Positions 43,999-54,927 of a DNA stretch of 64,000 bases are shown in pieces. The DNA comes from Camellia lanceoleosa (lineage: Eukaryota > Streptophyta > Magnoliopsida > Ericales > Theaceae). Both the position numbers and the translations under genes were made by a program. Below the pieces are notes generated by a model. The model saw only the letters and a list, made by a program, of their open reading frames with translations, had not been told where the DNA came from and did not search any database. Position 1 is the first letter of the stretch; every line of letters starts with the position of its first letter. The stretch spans positions 162,623,040 through 162,687,039 of the forward strand of contig CM045758.1 of the NCBI GenBank assembly GCA_025200525.1, read 5' to 3'.

Positions 43999-44899
43999 TG
44001 CAAGTGTAGAGGGTTAGCTTATTAGCTTCTATGGTTCTTTCTTGGTTTAATGAGCCATTACGAACCGAGTTCGAGTTATAAATTTTAGTTGTGCCGAGCT
44101 AGATTTTGGTCATAGTTCCATTTGGATTTTGGCCATAGTTCCTTCGCTAAAGTTGTGTAATTTCTCGAGGGCTTTGTGGTGTGTGATGGAGATCGAGTTT
44201 CATCTCTTTTCATCTTCTCCATTTGAGCTCCGAATTTGAGGTAGGGATTCCTACTCATTCTTATGTGTTTTAACATAAATGTTGAGTTATTTGTATAGAT
44301 GATTTGATTTGGGAACTTAAGGTTGGAGATGTATAATGTTGAAAACAAGGGTTTTGTTCAATTGACTCATACCTATGTGTTTTGGTTTTAAAAATGGAGA
44401 TTATTGATGTTTTTGATAATATTTGAGCCTTTGGGTCAATATTGAGAAAAAAGGGAAAAATGCCATGTTTGGGTATATTTGGGTCATTACTGTAATTAAT
44501 GACAATTAATACGAAAATATGAAATTGAGTTGGAAATAATAAAATCGACTCAATATGAGGTAGAATGGTGGACTTGGATTCTTTAATCACTCACTTTGAA
44601 AATGTTGAGGTTATATATATATCTGTTGTAGCATTTATTTTCTGTCTAGAAATAACTGCTTTGGGCTATCGGTGGAGGATAGTCTTGATTGCTGTAGATA
44701 ATGCATAATGATTAGGCAAACTAAAACTAATCAATTGAATATGTCATCGAATATAGCGACTGGAATAATACATTAACTTTATGTATTAATTGATTGTATA
44801 TGATCTACGTTTATATACATGTGTTGTGTAGGAGGAGATATGGGATGTACTCCACGGTTTAGGGGAAGATAGGGGATGAATCTCTAAACCGGATTTTGT

Positions 44900-45115
44900 G
44901 TGACATTGATACAGCACTACAATGTGTATCAAGTGTTGATTATGGAAGTGTTTAAATTGATTTGATATAGCACTAAAATGTATGTCGTTATCAATTGTGA
45001 AGTATAGAAGTGATTCCATGTTATGTTGATACGGCACCGAAATGTGTATTTTTCGTAAAGTGTGGAAATAGTTTATGTGTTATCGATACAGCATTAAAAT
45101 GTGTATCCATCATGA
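44900..45115 (+). repeat. Degenerate tandem motif in LTR
   Basis: Four loosely spaced copies of TTGATACAGCAC..AATGTGTATC (54 to 73 bases apart), also present in the 3' LTR at about 52060-52275. Confidence 0.75.
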
Positions 45116-45826
45116 AATTCAAAAATGTTTTAAAGATGAGTCTTAATCTCATTAAGTTATTGGGCTAGGTGTTGAGCCATGTTTTCAAACTCTAAGTTGA
45201 AAAAGAAATGGGAAATAAAATGTAACATGGACTAAATGTCATGAAACCGGAAATGTTAATTTGAGCCTTTATCTCAATTGAAATGGAAGTACTGTTGATA
45301 TGAGATATAATCTCACTTAAAGGGTATGGCCAGGTTCTGAGCCAGGATTATAAATTAAGAAATGGTAATTATTATGAAACATGGATATATTTATCATGTA
45401 ATTGAAATGGATTATGAATGGATACATGTGAGTCAAACATTTATCGAATGCTTACGTTTTAGTTATTGCCCATATTATGTTTAGCATATCTCTACTGGGC
45501 TGTTAGCTCACCCTATACGGGAATATCATTTTCAGGTGCAGGTGGGATGTTACCTCTAAGGCAATAGCATGGATGGACTCTCAGGAAGCAAGAGCTTCCT
45601 AATTATGCTTTATGTGTGCAGGAGTGTTATTTGTAAAGCCAAGGGCTTAATGTGTAATGAGCGAGACTCTATTTGTGTAACCAAGCAATGTCTTGGAAAG
45701 ATGAAAGCCTATATGGCATTTAATTGCTTGCTAAACAGTGAATTCTGATATATGAATTTATGATGTTTCTTATATTTATTCTGCATATGAGTTATCTTTA
45801 TTGCAATATTTCGGGGCGTGACAACT

Positions 45827-45838
45827 TGGTATCAGAGC
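45827..45838 (+). promoter_or_regulatory. Primer-binding site of chromovirus
   Basis: TGGTATCAGAGC, complementary to the 3' end of initiator-Met tRNA, three bases after the LTR. Confidence 0.93.
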
Positions 45839-46226
45839 GTATCGGGTTTGAATACTTTGGGTACGTGGGAAGTGATTAGTATCACAATGGGTTTGTCTCG
45901 CTTGTTAGAGACTTAGATGTAATGTTATGTGATTATGTTATAACATGCTTATATGATTATATGGGTTTGGGATTTAGTTTCTCGGATGTTGGTTGGATCC
46001 TTGGGTTTCTATGAGTCTTGTTAGAAAAGCAGTTGATCAATGCTATTTCTAACCGGAACTCTAGCAACGCCTCGGGACTATCATTATCCGGAAATAAAAT
46101 TCATATGTGCTTATGTGATTATGTGCTTACGTGGAATGAATTACAGTTGTCCATGCATTAGGACGCGAGTGTTTTAGCTTCGGCACATTTATGAATATGC
46201 TAATGTTCTTCGTTACCTTTATTAGG

Positions 46227-47440
46227 ATGTCAGGACGAGGACGTGACGGTAGGCGAGGTAGGCCCAGGAGGCAGGAGGTGCCTATACCAGATGAGATTCC
46301 GGCATAGCAGGAGGGTGTTGGTCAGGCTAATGTGGCCGAGCCAGCGGGTCAGCAGGCCATGGGTGCCTTAGCCCGCAAGATAGCAGGAGCATTGAGGGAG
46401 TCCATGGGCATTCTCAAAGCTGAGAATCTAGTTCAGGCCTAGGTTGTTGATGCAGGACCTTCCTTTATGAAGAGGGAGTTTTTCCGGTCTAATCCGAATG
46501 AGTTTGTTGGGGATCTGAAGGAGTCACTTAAGGCGGATGAGTGGTTAGAGCAGATGAGTAAGACGTTCGAGATGCTTGGCATCGAGGACGGAGCATTGAA
46601 AGTGACCTTGGCATCTTTCCAGCTGAAGGGGGACGCGGGTCAGTGGTGGAAATTCATGAAGGGTCGTTTGGATGGTACTTGGGAGGCTTTTGTGAGTGCT
46701 TTCCAGGAGAAATTCTTATCTCCAATAGTCAGGGAGAAGCTGAGAGATTAGTTCTGTCAGCTTTTGCAGTTGAGTTCTTCAGTGACCGAGTATGAGGCTG
46801 CTTTTACTAGTTTGTCCAGGTTCGCACCTGAACTTATGGCGTCCGAGGAACACCACTGTATCGAGTTTGAGAAGAGGTTGAGGCATGGCCTCAAGATGAG
46901 AGTTGGTGGTTCTATGATCCGAGATTATGGGCGCTTGGTTGATGCTGCAGCCCACATGGAGATCATGATGCAGGAGGAGGAGGAACAGAGGGGCTCTAAG
47001 AGGAGTCAGGATGGTCAGGGTGATGGCAGCAGACAGAGGGGTGCTAACCCTCAGCAGTCTCGGGGTGGTGTTGCTAGATCGACCTTTCGGTCTTCCAAAG
47101 TCCGAGCTCGGGAGAGGCAATCAGGGGGACTTCACATGTTACAAGTGTGGTCAGCTGGGCCACAAAGCTTCGGTTTGCCCACAAAGGGGAGGTCAGAGAG
47201 CTGCTTCATCTTCAGCTCGACTTCAGAGCCAGAGTCAGAGCAGAGGCCAGCCACTGTCTTGTTACCAGTGTGGTCAGGCGGGGCACCTGAAGAGGTTTTG
47301 TCCGCAGTTGAGTGGCACATTTGGTGCATCTGGTTTGAGGCAGACTCAGAGTCATCAGCCAGCTCAGTCAGTTCAGGCCTCGAAGGCCAATCAGGGGGCT
47401 TCAACGTCCCAATCTGTGCAGCAGTCTTATGTTTCTAGGG
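46227..47440 (+). pseudogene. Chromovirus gag
   Basis: Starts at ATG 46227 (M-S-G-R-G-R-D-G). The capsid region includes A-D-E-W-L-E-Q-M, G-D-A-G-Q-W-W-K-F and S-V-T-E-Y-E-A-A-F-T-S-L. Two zinc knuckles follow, C-Y-K-C-G-Q-L-G-H-K-A-S-V-C near 47140 and C-Y-Q-C-G-Q-A-G-H-L-K-R-F-C near 47260, both with the full CX2CX4HX4C set. TAG codons at 46305, 46440 and 46749 interrupt it, and a frame change near 47100 puts the knuckles in the pol frame. Confidence 0.92.
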
Positions 47441-47472
47441 GTGAGTAGGTAGATCAGAGACCATCTGGGCGT

Positions 47473-47755
47473 ATGTATGCTGTTACCGCGCAAGATCTTG
47501 TACTGGCTCCATCTGTTGTGAGAGGTACCTTCTTATTTTGCAACTCGGTTGCTAATGTGTTGATTGATACGGGAGCATCCCATTCGTTTATATCTGCTAC
47601 ATTTGCATCTGTTTTGGGGTTGGAGTTGACACAGTTAGCATCTCCTATATGTGTAGTATCACCTGTTGGGGGTGAGTTGATTTTGAAACACGGATGTAGA
47701 GGTTGTGATATAGAGGTCGCTGATCGTCGGCTTCACTTTCCTTTTGTAGTTATGC
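47473..47755 (+). pseudogene. Chromovirus protease, C-terminally deleted
   Basis: Contains [13 protein letters not shown], the protease active site, and reads through H-F-P-F-V-V-M directly into RT motif P-R-I-D-D-L-F-D-Q. In complete relatives well over 100 residues (protease end, G-M-D-W-L motif, RT fingers) lie between, so an in-frame deletion has joined the two near 47755. Confidence 0.88.
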
Positions 47756-48270
47756 CCCGTATCGATGATTTGTTTGACCAGTTGAAGGGTTCCCGATGTT
47801 TCTCTAAGATAGACTTGAGATCAGGTTACCACCAGTTGAGAGTCAGGGAGGAGGATATTCCGAAGACGGCATTCCATACGCGGTATGGCCACTATGAGTT
47901 TTTTGTGATGCCATTTGGGCTCACCAATACACCGGCAGTCTTTATGGATTTGATGAACCGGATCTTCTGGGAATTCTTGGATCATTTTGTGGTCGTTTTT
48001 GTGGACGAAATTCTTATCTATTCACCTTCTGTGGAAGAGCACGAGGAGCACTTGAGAGTGGTGCTTGAGTTACTTAGAGCCCATAAGCTTTATGCCAAGT
48101 TTAGGAAGTGTGAGTTCTGGCTAGGAGAAGTCAAGTTCTTAGGCCATGTGGTTTCTGGGGAAGGGACGTCTGTTGATACATCTAAGATTGAGGTAGTGTA
48201 AGATTGGGCACAGCCTAAGAGTGTGTTTGAGATCTACAGTTTTCTGGGATTAGCTAGGTACTACTGATGG
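47756..48270 (+). pseudogene. Chromovirus reverse transcriptase, N-terminally deleted
   Basis: Runs from [10 protein letters not shown] through [13 protein letters not shown] (first Asp), [11 protein letters not shown] and the catalytic box [10 protein letters not shown], where the family has F-V-D-D: the second Asp of the pair is Glu. L-G-H-V-V-S follows. Stops at 48199 (TAA) and 48265 (TGA). The fingers part is missing. Even without stops it would probably be inactive. Confidence 0.92.
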
Positions 48271-48273
48271 TTT

Positions 48274-48790
48274 GTGAAGGATTTCTCCAGGTTAGCTTCG
48301 CCGTTAACTAGACTGACTCGGAAGGGAGTCATATTTGTATGGAGTGAGACTTGTGAAAAGTCGTTCCAAGAGCTAAAAGTTAGATTGACCACCGCTCCGG
48401 TCTTGATTATTCCGGAGAGAGGGTTGGGTTATGCAGTCTATTGTGATGCCTCACGAGAGGGTTTGGGTTGTGTGTTGATGCAAGAGGGGAAAGTGGTTGC
48501 CTATGACTCACGTTAGTTGAAAATACACGAGAAGAATTACCCTACGCATGACCTAGAGCCATCAGCAGTGATCTTTGCCTTGAAAATCTAGAGGCGTTAC
48601 CTTTATAGTGAGAGATTCGAGGTGTTCTTGGATCATAAGAGTCTGAAATATCTGTTTACACAGAAAGACTTGAATTTGAGGCAGAGGAGATGGATGGAGT
48701 TCATTGAAGATTATGACTTCGAGTTGCATTATCATCTGGAGAAGGCCAATGTGGTGGCCGATGCCCTCAGCAGGAAATCTGTTGGTAACG
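48274..48790 (+). pseudogene. Chromovirus RNase H
   Basis: Y-A-V-Y-C-D-A-S-R-E-G-L-G-C-V-L (first Asp), N-Y-P-T-H-D-L-E-P (Glu), [10 protein letters not shown] (Asp) and [10 protein letters not shown] (Asp) appear in the right order, so the catalytic set is readable. TAG at 48514 and 48589 interrupt the frame. The last motif marks the RNase H end. Confidence 0.93.
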
Positions 48791-49960
48791 TAGCTAGTAT
48801 AGCAATCTGGGAATGGGAGATGTTGGGTGCACTTGGGGAGTTTGATTTGCTTCTGGGCGAATCCGTTGAGGCTGCGGCCTTGTTTTTCGTTGTCGCGCAG
48901 CCTACACTTGTAGCTCGAGTATTAGAGGCACAGAGAGGTGACCTTAAGGTGGAATCCCTCCGAGAGAAGATCTCCAATGGGAAGGTTGAGAAGGGCTTGT
49001 CTGAGTATCCCGACCTGAGTGTGAGATACCGAGATCGATTGTTTGTGCCGGAGTCCTGCCGAGAGGAGGTACTCTGAGAGTTTCACCATTCATGCCTTGC
49101 GGTGCATCCGGGAGGCACTAAGATATATCGGGATTTGGGTCGCCAGTTTTGGTGGCGAGGAATGAAGAGAGATGTGGCAGTTTTCGTGTCTAAATGCCTT
49201 ACTTGTCAGCAAGTAAAGGCCGAACATCAGAGGCCTGCGGGTTTGTTACAGCCCTTGTCTATTGCCGAGTGGAAGTGGGAGCATGTCACTATGGACTTCG
49301 TTGTAGGTCTTCTGAGGACTCAGCGGGGTAGTGATGCTATTTGGGTGGTTGTAGATCGGTTGACTAAGTCGGCGCACTTCATTCTTATGCGCGTGAGAGA
49401 TTTGGTAGATCATCTTGCCGACTTGTATATTCGGGACATAGTGAGGCTGCACGGGGTCCCAGTGACGATCGTCTCAGATAGAGATCCTCGTTTTACTGCT
49501 AGGTTATGGCAGAGCTTGCAAAGTGCCTTGGGCACTAAGTTGACCTTTAGCACGGCTTATCATCCTCAGACTGACGGGCAGTCCGAGCGTACTGTTCAGA
49601 TCCTTGAGGATATGCTTTGAGGTTGTGTCCTTAACTTTAGTGGGACGTAGGAGAGACATTTGCCCTTGGTGGAGTTTGCCTACAACAACAGTTTCCAGTC
49701 TAGTATCGGTATGGCACCGTTTGAGGCTTTGTATGGCCGACCGTGTAGGTCTCCAGTTTGTTGGGCCGAGGTGGGTGATGCACCTTTGTTGGGTCCGGAG
49801 TTGGTGAGGGAAACGACGGAGAAGGTTGAGCTTATCCGTAGGAGGCTTGTTACAGCTCGGAGTCGTCAGAAATCTTATGTCGACCGTAGAAAGAGACCTT
49901 TGGTGTTCAAGGTGGGTGATCATGTCTTTCTGAAGATATCACCTAGGCGGGGATTGATGA
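48791..49960 (+). pseudogene. Chromovirus integrase
   Basis: Zinc finger H-H-S-C-L-A-V-H-P-G and C-L-T-C-Q-Q, then W-E-H-V-T-M-D-F-V-V-G (first Asp), I-V-S-D-R-D-P-R-F-T (second Asp) and H-P-Q-T-D-G-Q-S-E-R-T (Glu), and A-Y-N-N-S-F-Q-S-S-I-G-M-A-P-F-E-A-L-Y-G-R. TGA at 49075, TGA at 49618 and TAG at 49648 break it. Everything stays in one frame with no indels. Confidence 0.94.
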
Positions 49961-50358
49961 GGTTTGGGAAGAGTGGGAAGTTGTCCCCTCGGTTTATTGG
50001 TCCTTTTGAGATCCTTGAGAGGATAGGCGAGGTTGCCTATCGTTTAGCTTTACCGCCACAGTTGTCCGGGGTACATGACGTGTTTCATGTTAGTATGCTT
50101 CGGAAGTATGAGCCGGATCCATCCCATGTGTTGGATTGGACCGATTTGGAAGTTGACAAGGATATCTCGTATGAGGAGAGACCAGTTCAGGTCTTGGATA
50201 GGCAGGATCAAGTCTTGCGAGGCAAGACCATTCCTTTGGTAAAGGTTTTATGGAAACATCACGAAGTGAAAGAAGCCACTTGGGAACGTGAGGTAGATGT
50301 CCGTGAGAAAATATCCGAACTTGTTTGTAGATGCTTAACTTTATATCGGTACTATTGA
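49961..50358 (+). pseudogene. Integrase C-terminus with chromodomain-like tail
   Basis: G-K-L-S-P-R-F-I-G-P-F-E-I (GPY/F module), V-H-D-V-F-H-V-S-M-L-R-K-Y, then Y-E-E-R-P-V-Q-V-L-D and V-K-V-L-W-K-H-H-E-V-K-E-A-T-W-E-R-E. The last block is the chromodomain-like tail that in chromoviruses is thought to guide integration to particular chromatin. Ends at TGA 50356-50358. Confidence 0.88.
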
Positions 50359-50731
50359 ACTTTAAGAACATTTTATATGTCTTAAGTTGCAAAACATTGT
50401 ATATGTTTTGGTTTATGGGGATATTTTGAAACTTGCCTCGAAATGGAAGTTTATTATAACATTGTATATGTTGAATGTATTGTAGAAATGGAATATATCA
50501 TGAATATTGAATATGATATAGAAATGTGGAATAAATGTTGAAATTATTGAATTTCTAGGAAAAGCATGCTAATAATGCATATTGAGTATATATTGTCAAA
50601 TGTCTCTTGAATAGAGATGGAATGACCGGTAATGGGTCGAGTTGTTGGGTAATGAATTGTAATATTGTTGAGAATAATAAAAAAAAAACTTGTTTTGAAA
50701 ACTTGTACTTAATTTCGAGGACGAAATTTCC

Positions 50732-50745
50732 TAAGGTGGGGAGGT
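50732..50745 (+). promoter_or_regulatory. Polypurine tract
   Basis: AAGGTGGGGAGGT directly before the 3' LTR start TGTAGCAATTCC, the plus-strand primer of reverse transcription. Confidence 0.85.
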
Positions 50746-52983
50746 TGTAGCAATTCCGGTTTCAATCTTTTTTTTATGTTTTGCCACTTATTTGGGCGGT
50801 CGGGTCGAGGTAGCGCCCTTCTTGAGGTCGAGCGGCCTTGGCGAAATCACTGCTGGTCGGCTCATGGGTTCAAAGCGGCGCCTGGCAAAACAAAAATTCA
50901 TAATGCATTCGAAGTTACTTGACCTATGTCCGCAAAAATGCTAGGATAACGTATTTCACGCTCAAGCATAGGGTTTCACATTTTGTGTTCAACGGTTTCT
51001 ACTTTATAAGCATTTGGACACAAAATGTTTCCTCTTCTCAATGATGTGGGACTCAAAGAGTGGACGAAAGTGTTGTGCCAAACGACGTCGTTTGGTGTGT
51101 TTGTTGGAAGTCCCACATCGATTACAAGATACATTTTAAGGTGGACAAACTTCTATATAAGTGCAAGTGTAGAGGGTTAGCTTATCAGCTTCTATGGTTC
51201 TTTCTTGGTTTAATGAGCCATTACGAACCGAGCTCGAGTTATAAATTTTAGTTGTGCCGAGCTAGATTTTGGTCATAGTTCCATTGGGATTTTAGCCATA
51301 GTTCCTTCGCCAAAGTTGTGTAATTTCTCAAGCGCTTTGTGGTGTGTGGTGGAGATCGAGTTTCATCTTTTTTCATCTTCTCCATTTGAGCTCTGAATTT
51401 GAGGTAGGGATTCCTACTCATTCTTATGTGTTTTAACATAAATGTTGAGTTATTTGTATAGATGATTTGATTTGGGAACTTAAGGTTGGAGATGTATAAT
51501 GTTGAAAACAAGGGTTTTGTTCAATTGACTCATACCTGTGTGTTTTGGTTTTAAAAATGGAGATTATTGATGTTTTTGATAATATTTGAGCCTTTGGGTC
51601 AATATTGAGAAAAAAGGAAAAATGCCATGTTTGGGTATATTTGGGTCATTACTGTAATTAATGACAATTAATATGGAAATATGAAATTGAGTTGGAAATA
51701 ATAAAATCGACTCAATATGAGGTAAAATGGTGGAGTTGGATTCTTTAATCACTCACTTTGAAAATGTTGAGATTATATATATCTGTTGTAGCATTTATTT
51801 TCTGTCTAGAAATAACTGCTTTGGGTTATCGGTAGAGGATAGTCTTGATTGCTGTAGACAATGCATGATGATTAGACAAACTAAAACTAATCAATTGAAT
51901 ATGTCATCGAATATAGCGACTGGAATAATACATTAACTTTATGTATTAATTGATTGTATATGATCTACGTTTATATATATGTGTTGTGTGGGAGGAGATA
52001 GGGGATGTACTCCACGGTTTAGGGGAAGATAGGGGATGAACCTCTAAACCGAATTTTGTGTGACATTGATACAGCATTACAATGTGTATCAAGTGTTGAT
52101 TATGGAAGTGTTTAAATTGATTTGATATAGCACTAAAATATATATCGTTATCAATTGTGAAGTATAGAAGTGATTCCATGTTATGTTGATACAGCACCGA
52201 AATGTGCATCTTTCGTAAAGTATGGAAATAGTTTATGTGTTATCGATACAACATTAAAATGTGTATCCATCATGAATTTCAAAAATGTTTTAAAGATGAG
52301 TCTTAATCTCATTAAGTTATTGGGCTAGGTGTTGAGCCTTGTTTTCAAACTCGAAGTTGAAAAAGAAATGAGAAATGAAATGTAACATGGACTTAATGTC
52401 ATGAAACCGGAAATGTTAATTTGAGTCTTTATCTCAATTGAAATGGAAGTATTGTTGACATGAGATATAATCTCACTTAAAGGGTATGGCCAGGTTCTGA
52501 GCCAGGATTATGAATTAAGAAATGGTAATTATTATGAAACATGGATACATTTATCATGTAATTGAAATGGATTATGAATGGATACATGTGAGTCAAACAT
52601 TTATCGAATGCTTACGTTTTAGTTATTGCCCATATTATGTTTAGCATATCTCTACTGGGTTGTTAGCTCACCCTATATGGGAATATCATTTTCAGGTACA
52701 GGTGAGATGTTACCTCCAAGGCAATAGCATGGATGGACTCTCGGGAAGCAAGAGCTTCCTAGTTATGCTTTATGTGTGCAGGAGTGTTATTTGTGAAGCC
52801 AAGGGTTTAATGTGTAATGAGCGAGACTCTATTTGTGTAACCAAGCAATGTCTTGGAAAGATGAAAGCCTATATGGCATTTAATTGCTTGCTAAACAGTG
52901 AATTTTGATATATGAATTTATGATGTTTCTTATATTTATTCCGCATATGAGTTATCTTTATTGCAATATTTCGGGGCGTGACA
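50746..52983 (+). repeat. 3' LTR of chromovirus
   Basis: 2238 bp, the partner of 43596-45823. Substitutions are few outside the 5' patch at about 50795-50880. Confidence 0.95.
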
Positions 52984-53760
52984 TAAATATACTTAAAAAA
53001 GAAAATATTTGTGATTTTTTTTAAATACAAAAGAAGTACTCACTTAATTCACTTAATTTAGATATATTTTTTTTTTAAATTTGAGGAATCTATAAAAGTA
53101 ATTGGCGATTTAATGCTAATTGAACTGAAGGCCTAAGCTGGGGCTGTGCGTATATATTTTTTAGTTATGCGTTAATGATTTTGACTGCTAAGATATGCAT
53201 GAGAAAATGATTTTGACTGCTAGTTACAACTGAATAATAAATTAATTAAATCCACTTGGCACATGATTTCTTCATCTGTCTTTATCTATGAGAAAATATA
53301 CATATTGCATGTTCTAAAATTCTAAAAAATTGATTAGTGCCTAGTTAGTCATGCAGGAGTCCCAAAAAAAAAAAAAAAACACGGGTTGAGCTGGCTCAGA
53401 ATTTTTTTTTAAAAAAATTTTCCTTCTTTTTTTTTTTTTAATTTTCTTTCTTTCTTTTCTTTCTTACTATATATATATATATATATAAAATATAAGAATA
53501 TAAGAAAATATAAGAATATAAAATATAAGAATATAAAATTTTAAAATATATTATTATATTTTTCAGTACAAAAAATATTAGGACAAATATTTAAGATAAT
53601 TTAATTTTTTTAATTTTTAATTTTATTACTTATATTTTTATTTAAATATAATTTTAATATATTTGTTACTTTTATTTAAATTCTTTTTTTAAAGTTGTTA
53701 ATTTACTTTTACAGACTAAATATTAGTCGGCGATTATAATTACAAAATTTAAAAATTGTG
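52984..53760. other. AT-rich CACTA-2 spacer with microsatellites
   Basis: Poly(A)/poly(T) runs, a (TA)n tract near 53468 and ATATAAGAAT repeats. No gene. Confidence 0.4.
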
Positions 53761-53923
53761 CTTAAGACTTCGGAGGTAAACTTCGGAGGGAAATTTTATT
53801 ACTTCTTTCTTTTCTCTCTCTCTTTCTCACTCTCTCACGCCTCTGCCCTCCTCCAGCTCTCTCTCTCGCCTTTGTCTCCGTCGGCGTCAGGTACGGGAGC
53901 ATCACTGCCATCACGCCTCTGCC

Positions 53924-53925
<2 letters not shown>

Positions 53926-53960
<35 letters not shown>
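53926..53960 (+). repeat. (CT)n microsatellite
   Basis: About 17 CT units, just upstream of the TRAP-beta-like segment. The block CACGCCTCTGCCCTCCT occurs twice upstream (53837 and 53913). The open frames on both strands here, rich in Arg/Glu or Ser/Leu, come from this repeat. Confidence 0.9.
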
Positions 53961-53962
<2 letters not shown>

Positions 53963-54060
53963 GATAGCAGCTCTGTTCTTGACAGTGGCGAGCTCGGACG
54001 CCCCTTTCATCGTCGCCCACAAGAAGGCCACTCTCACCAGGCTCAAGTCCGGTATCAAAC
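53961..54060 (+). pseudogene. Captured TRAP-beta N-terminal fragment
   Basis: The plus strand encodes F-L-I-A-A-L-F-L-T-V-A-S-S-D-A-P (end of a signal peptide and cleavage region) followed by F-I-V-A-H-K-K-A-T-L-T-R-L-K-S-G. This is the mature N-terminus of plant translocon-associated protein subunit beta, an ER membrane protein at the Sec61 channel. Similarity ends after about R-V at 54065. No start codon is in frame next to the (CT)n tract and no further exons were found, so this is a captured 5' piece. Confidence 0.75.
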
Positions 54061-54861
54061 GTGTCTTCGCTATAGCTATAGCTCAATTTGTGAGTGTTTT
54101 TCCCCAATTTTTAAGGTTTTAAATTTAGGGATTTTGCTCAATTTGTGCTGTTCAATTTTTTAAATTTCGAAAATGAGTAGCAGTGTTGTAAAATGCTTAC
54201 GTCAATACTATGAAGAATATTCTATTTTGGTTTCTCTCTTAGGTTGCTCCACACTTTGGTGTGAATGTTTATAAATGATGAGATTTTTTTATTTTTTTGG
54301 GCGGATGCAGATCATTTCCTGTTTGTAGATATGTTTTTAACTGCTGGACATGTACTCGGTGTTGCCTACACATTCAGAAATTTGGCATGGTTAGTTGGAA
54401 TTGCTTGATTTTTCCTTTTTAACCATAGTTTTAGGTTCGCTACCATGAGTTTTGTGCAAGTGTGCTGTCACTCTGTTCACATTGGGAAGCAAAATACGTG
54501 CTTCATTGATTTATATATGCTGTCTAGGGTTGTTCATGGGTTGAGTTCACCATTGTTCTGCTATCCAAACTGACTATTTGGGTTACATACCTGGTCACTT
54601 GATTTCAGCTGTCTTGGTTTGTTGTGCCTATCTGTGATGATGGTGGTTGTGGTGGATGTAGAGAAGCGAGTCTTAAGTAGAGATATGGCTTTGCCTTTGC
54701 GTTAAGGTTTTGATTTGGTGTGAGTGTACCATATATAATTGCAAAACACCTAAATTTGATGGCAGTTTTATGTTTTTTTTTTTTTTTTACATTATGTTTT
54801 TAACGAATAATGTATTAATTTTTCCACCTTTTTCATCACTTAAAAGAAGTCAGTTTTACAG
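54061..54861. other. Unassigned CACTA-2 sequence
   Basis: Possibly intron or 5' leader of captured genes; nothing recognised. Confidence 0.3.
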
Positions 54862-54927
54862 GTTGGGAGAAACAGCAAAACTTATGCTCTATTGAAGCAG
54901 CAAATGGAAGTTGCTGCCAAATCTGAT
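54862..54927 (+). pseudogene. Exon-like fragment encoding K-T-Y-A-L-L-K-Q-Q-M
   Basis: 66 bases bounded by TTTTACAG and GTATGAATG, with an open frame V-G-R-N-S-K-T-Y-A-L-L-K-Q-Q-M-E-V-A-A-K. It looks like a real plant exon, reminding me of the start of UVR/ApaG-type plastid proteins, but I am not sure of the family. Confidence 0.45.

Larger units (their letters stand above)
43596..45823 (+). repeat. 5' LTR of chromovirus
   Basis: TGTAGCAATCCCGG to GGGGCGTGACA, 2228 bp. Nearly identical to the 3' LTR except for a patch at about 43645-43730. It contains a TATA box at 43991-43998. Confidence 0.95.
43596..52983 (+). mobile_element. Chromovirus-type (Tekay-like) Ty3/gypsy element
   Basis: A 9.4-kb plus-strand element with LTRs of 2228 and 2238 bp, the initiator-Met primer site TGGTATCAGAGC, purine tract AAGGTGGGGAGGT before the 3' LTR, and order gag, protease, RT, RNase H, integrase, chromodomain-like tail. 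Long LTRs and the V-K-V-L-W-K-H-H tail fit the Tekay/Del chromoviruses. Flanks TAGAT (43591-43595) and TAAAT (52984-52988) are a decayed 5-bp duplication. Stops and one deletion make it inactive. Confidence 0.93.

Noticed and set aside
44085..44590. Minus-strand frames in the chromovirus LTRs, repeated near 51248-52209
   Set aside because: They occur in both LTR copies, lack any domain and carry no conserved start context; LTR non-coding sequence is the simpler explanation.
53758..54107. Arg/Glu-rich frames opposite the TRAP-beta-like segment
   Set aside because: They are the reverse strand of the (CT)n microsatellite.
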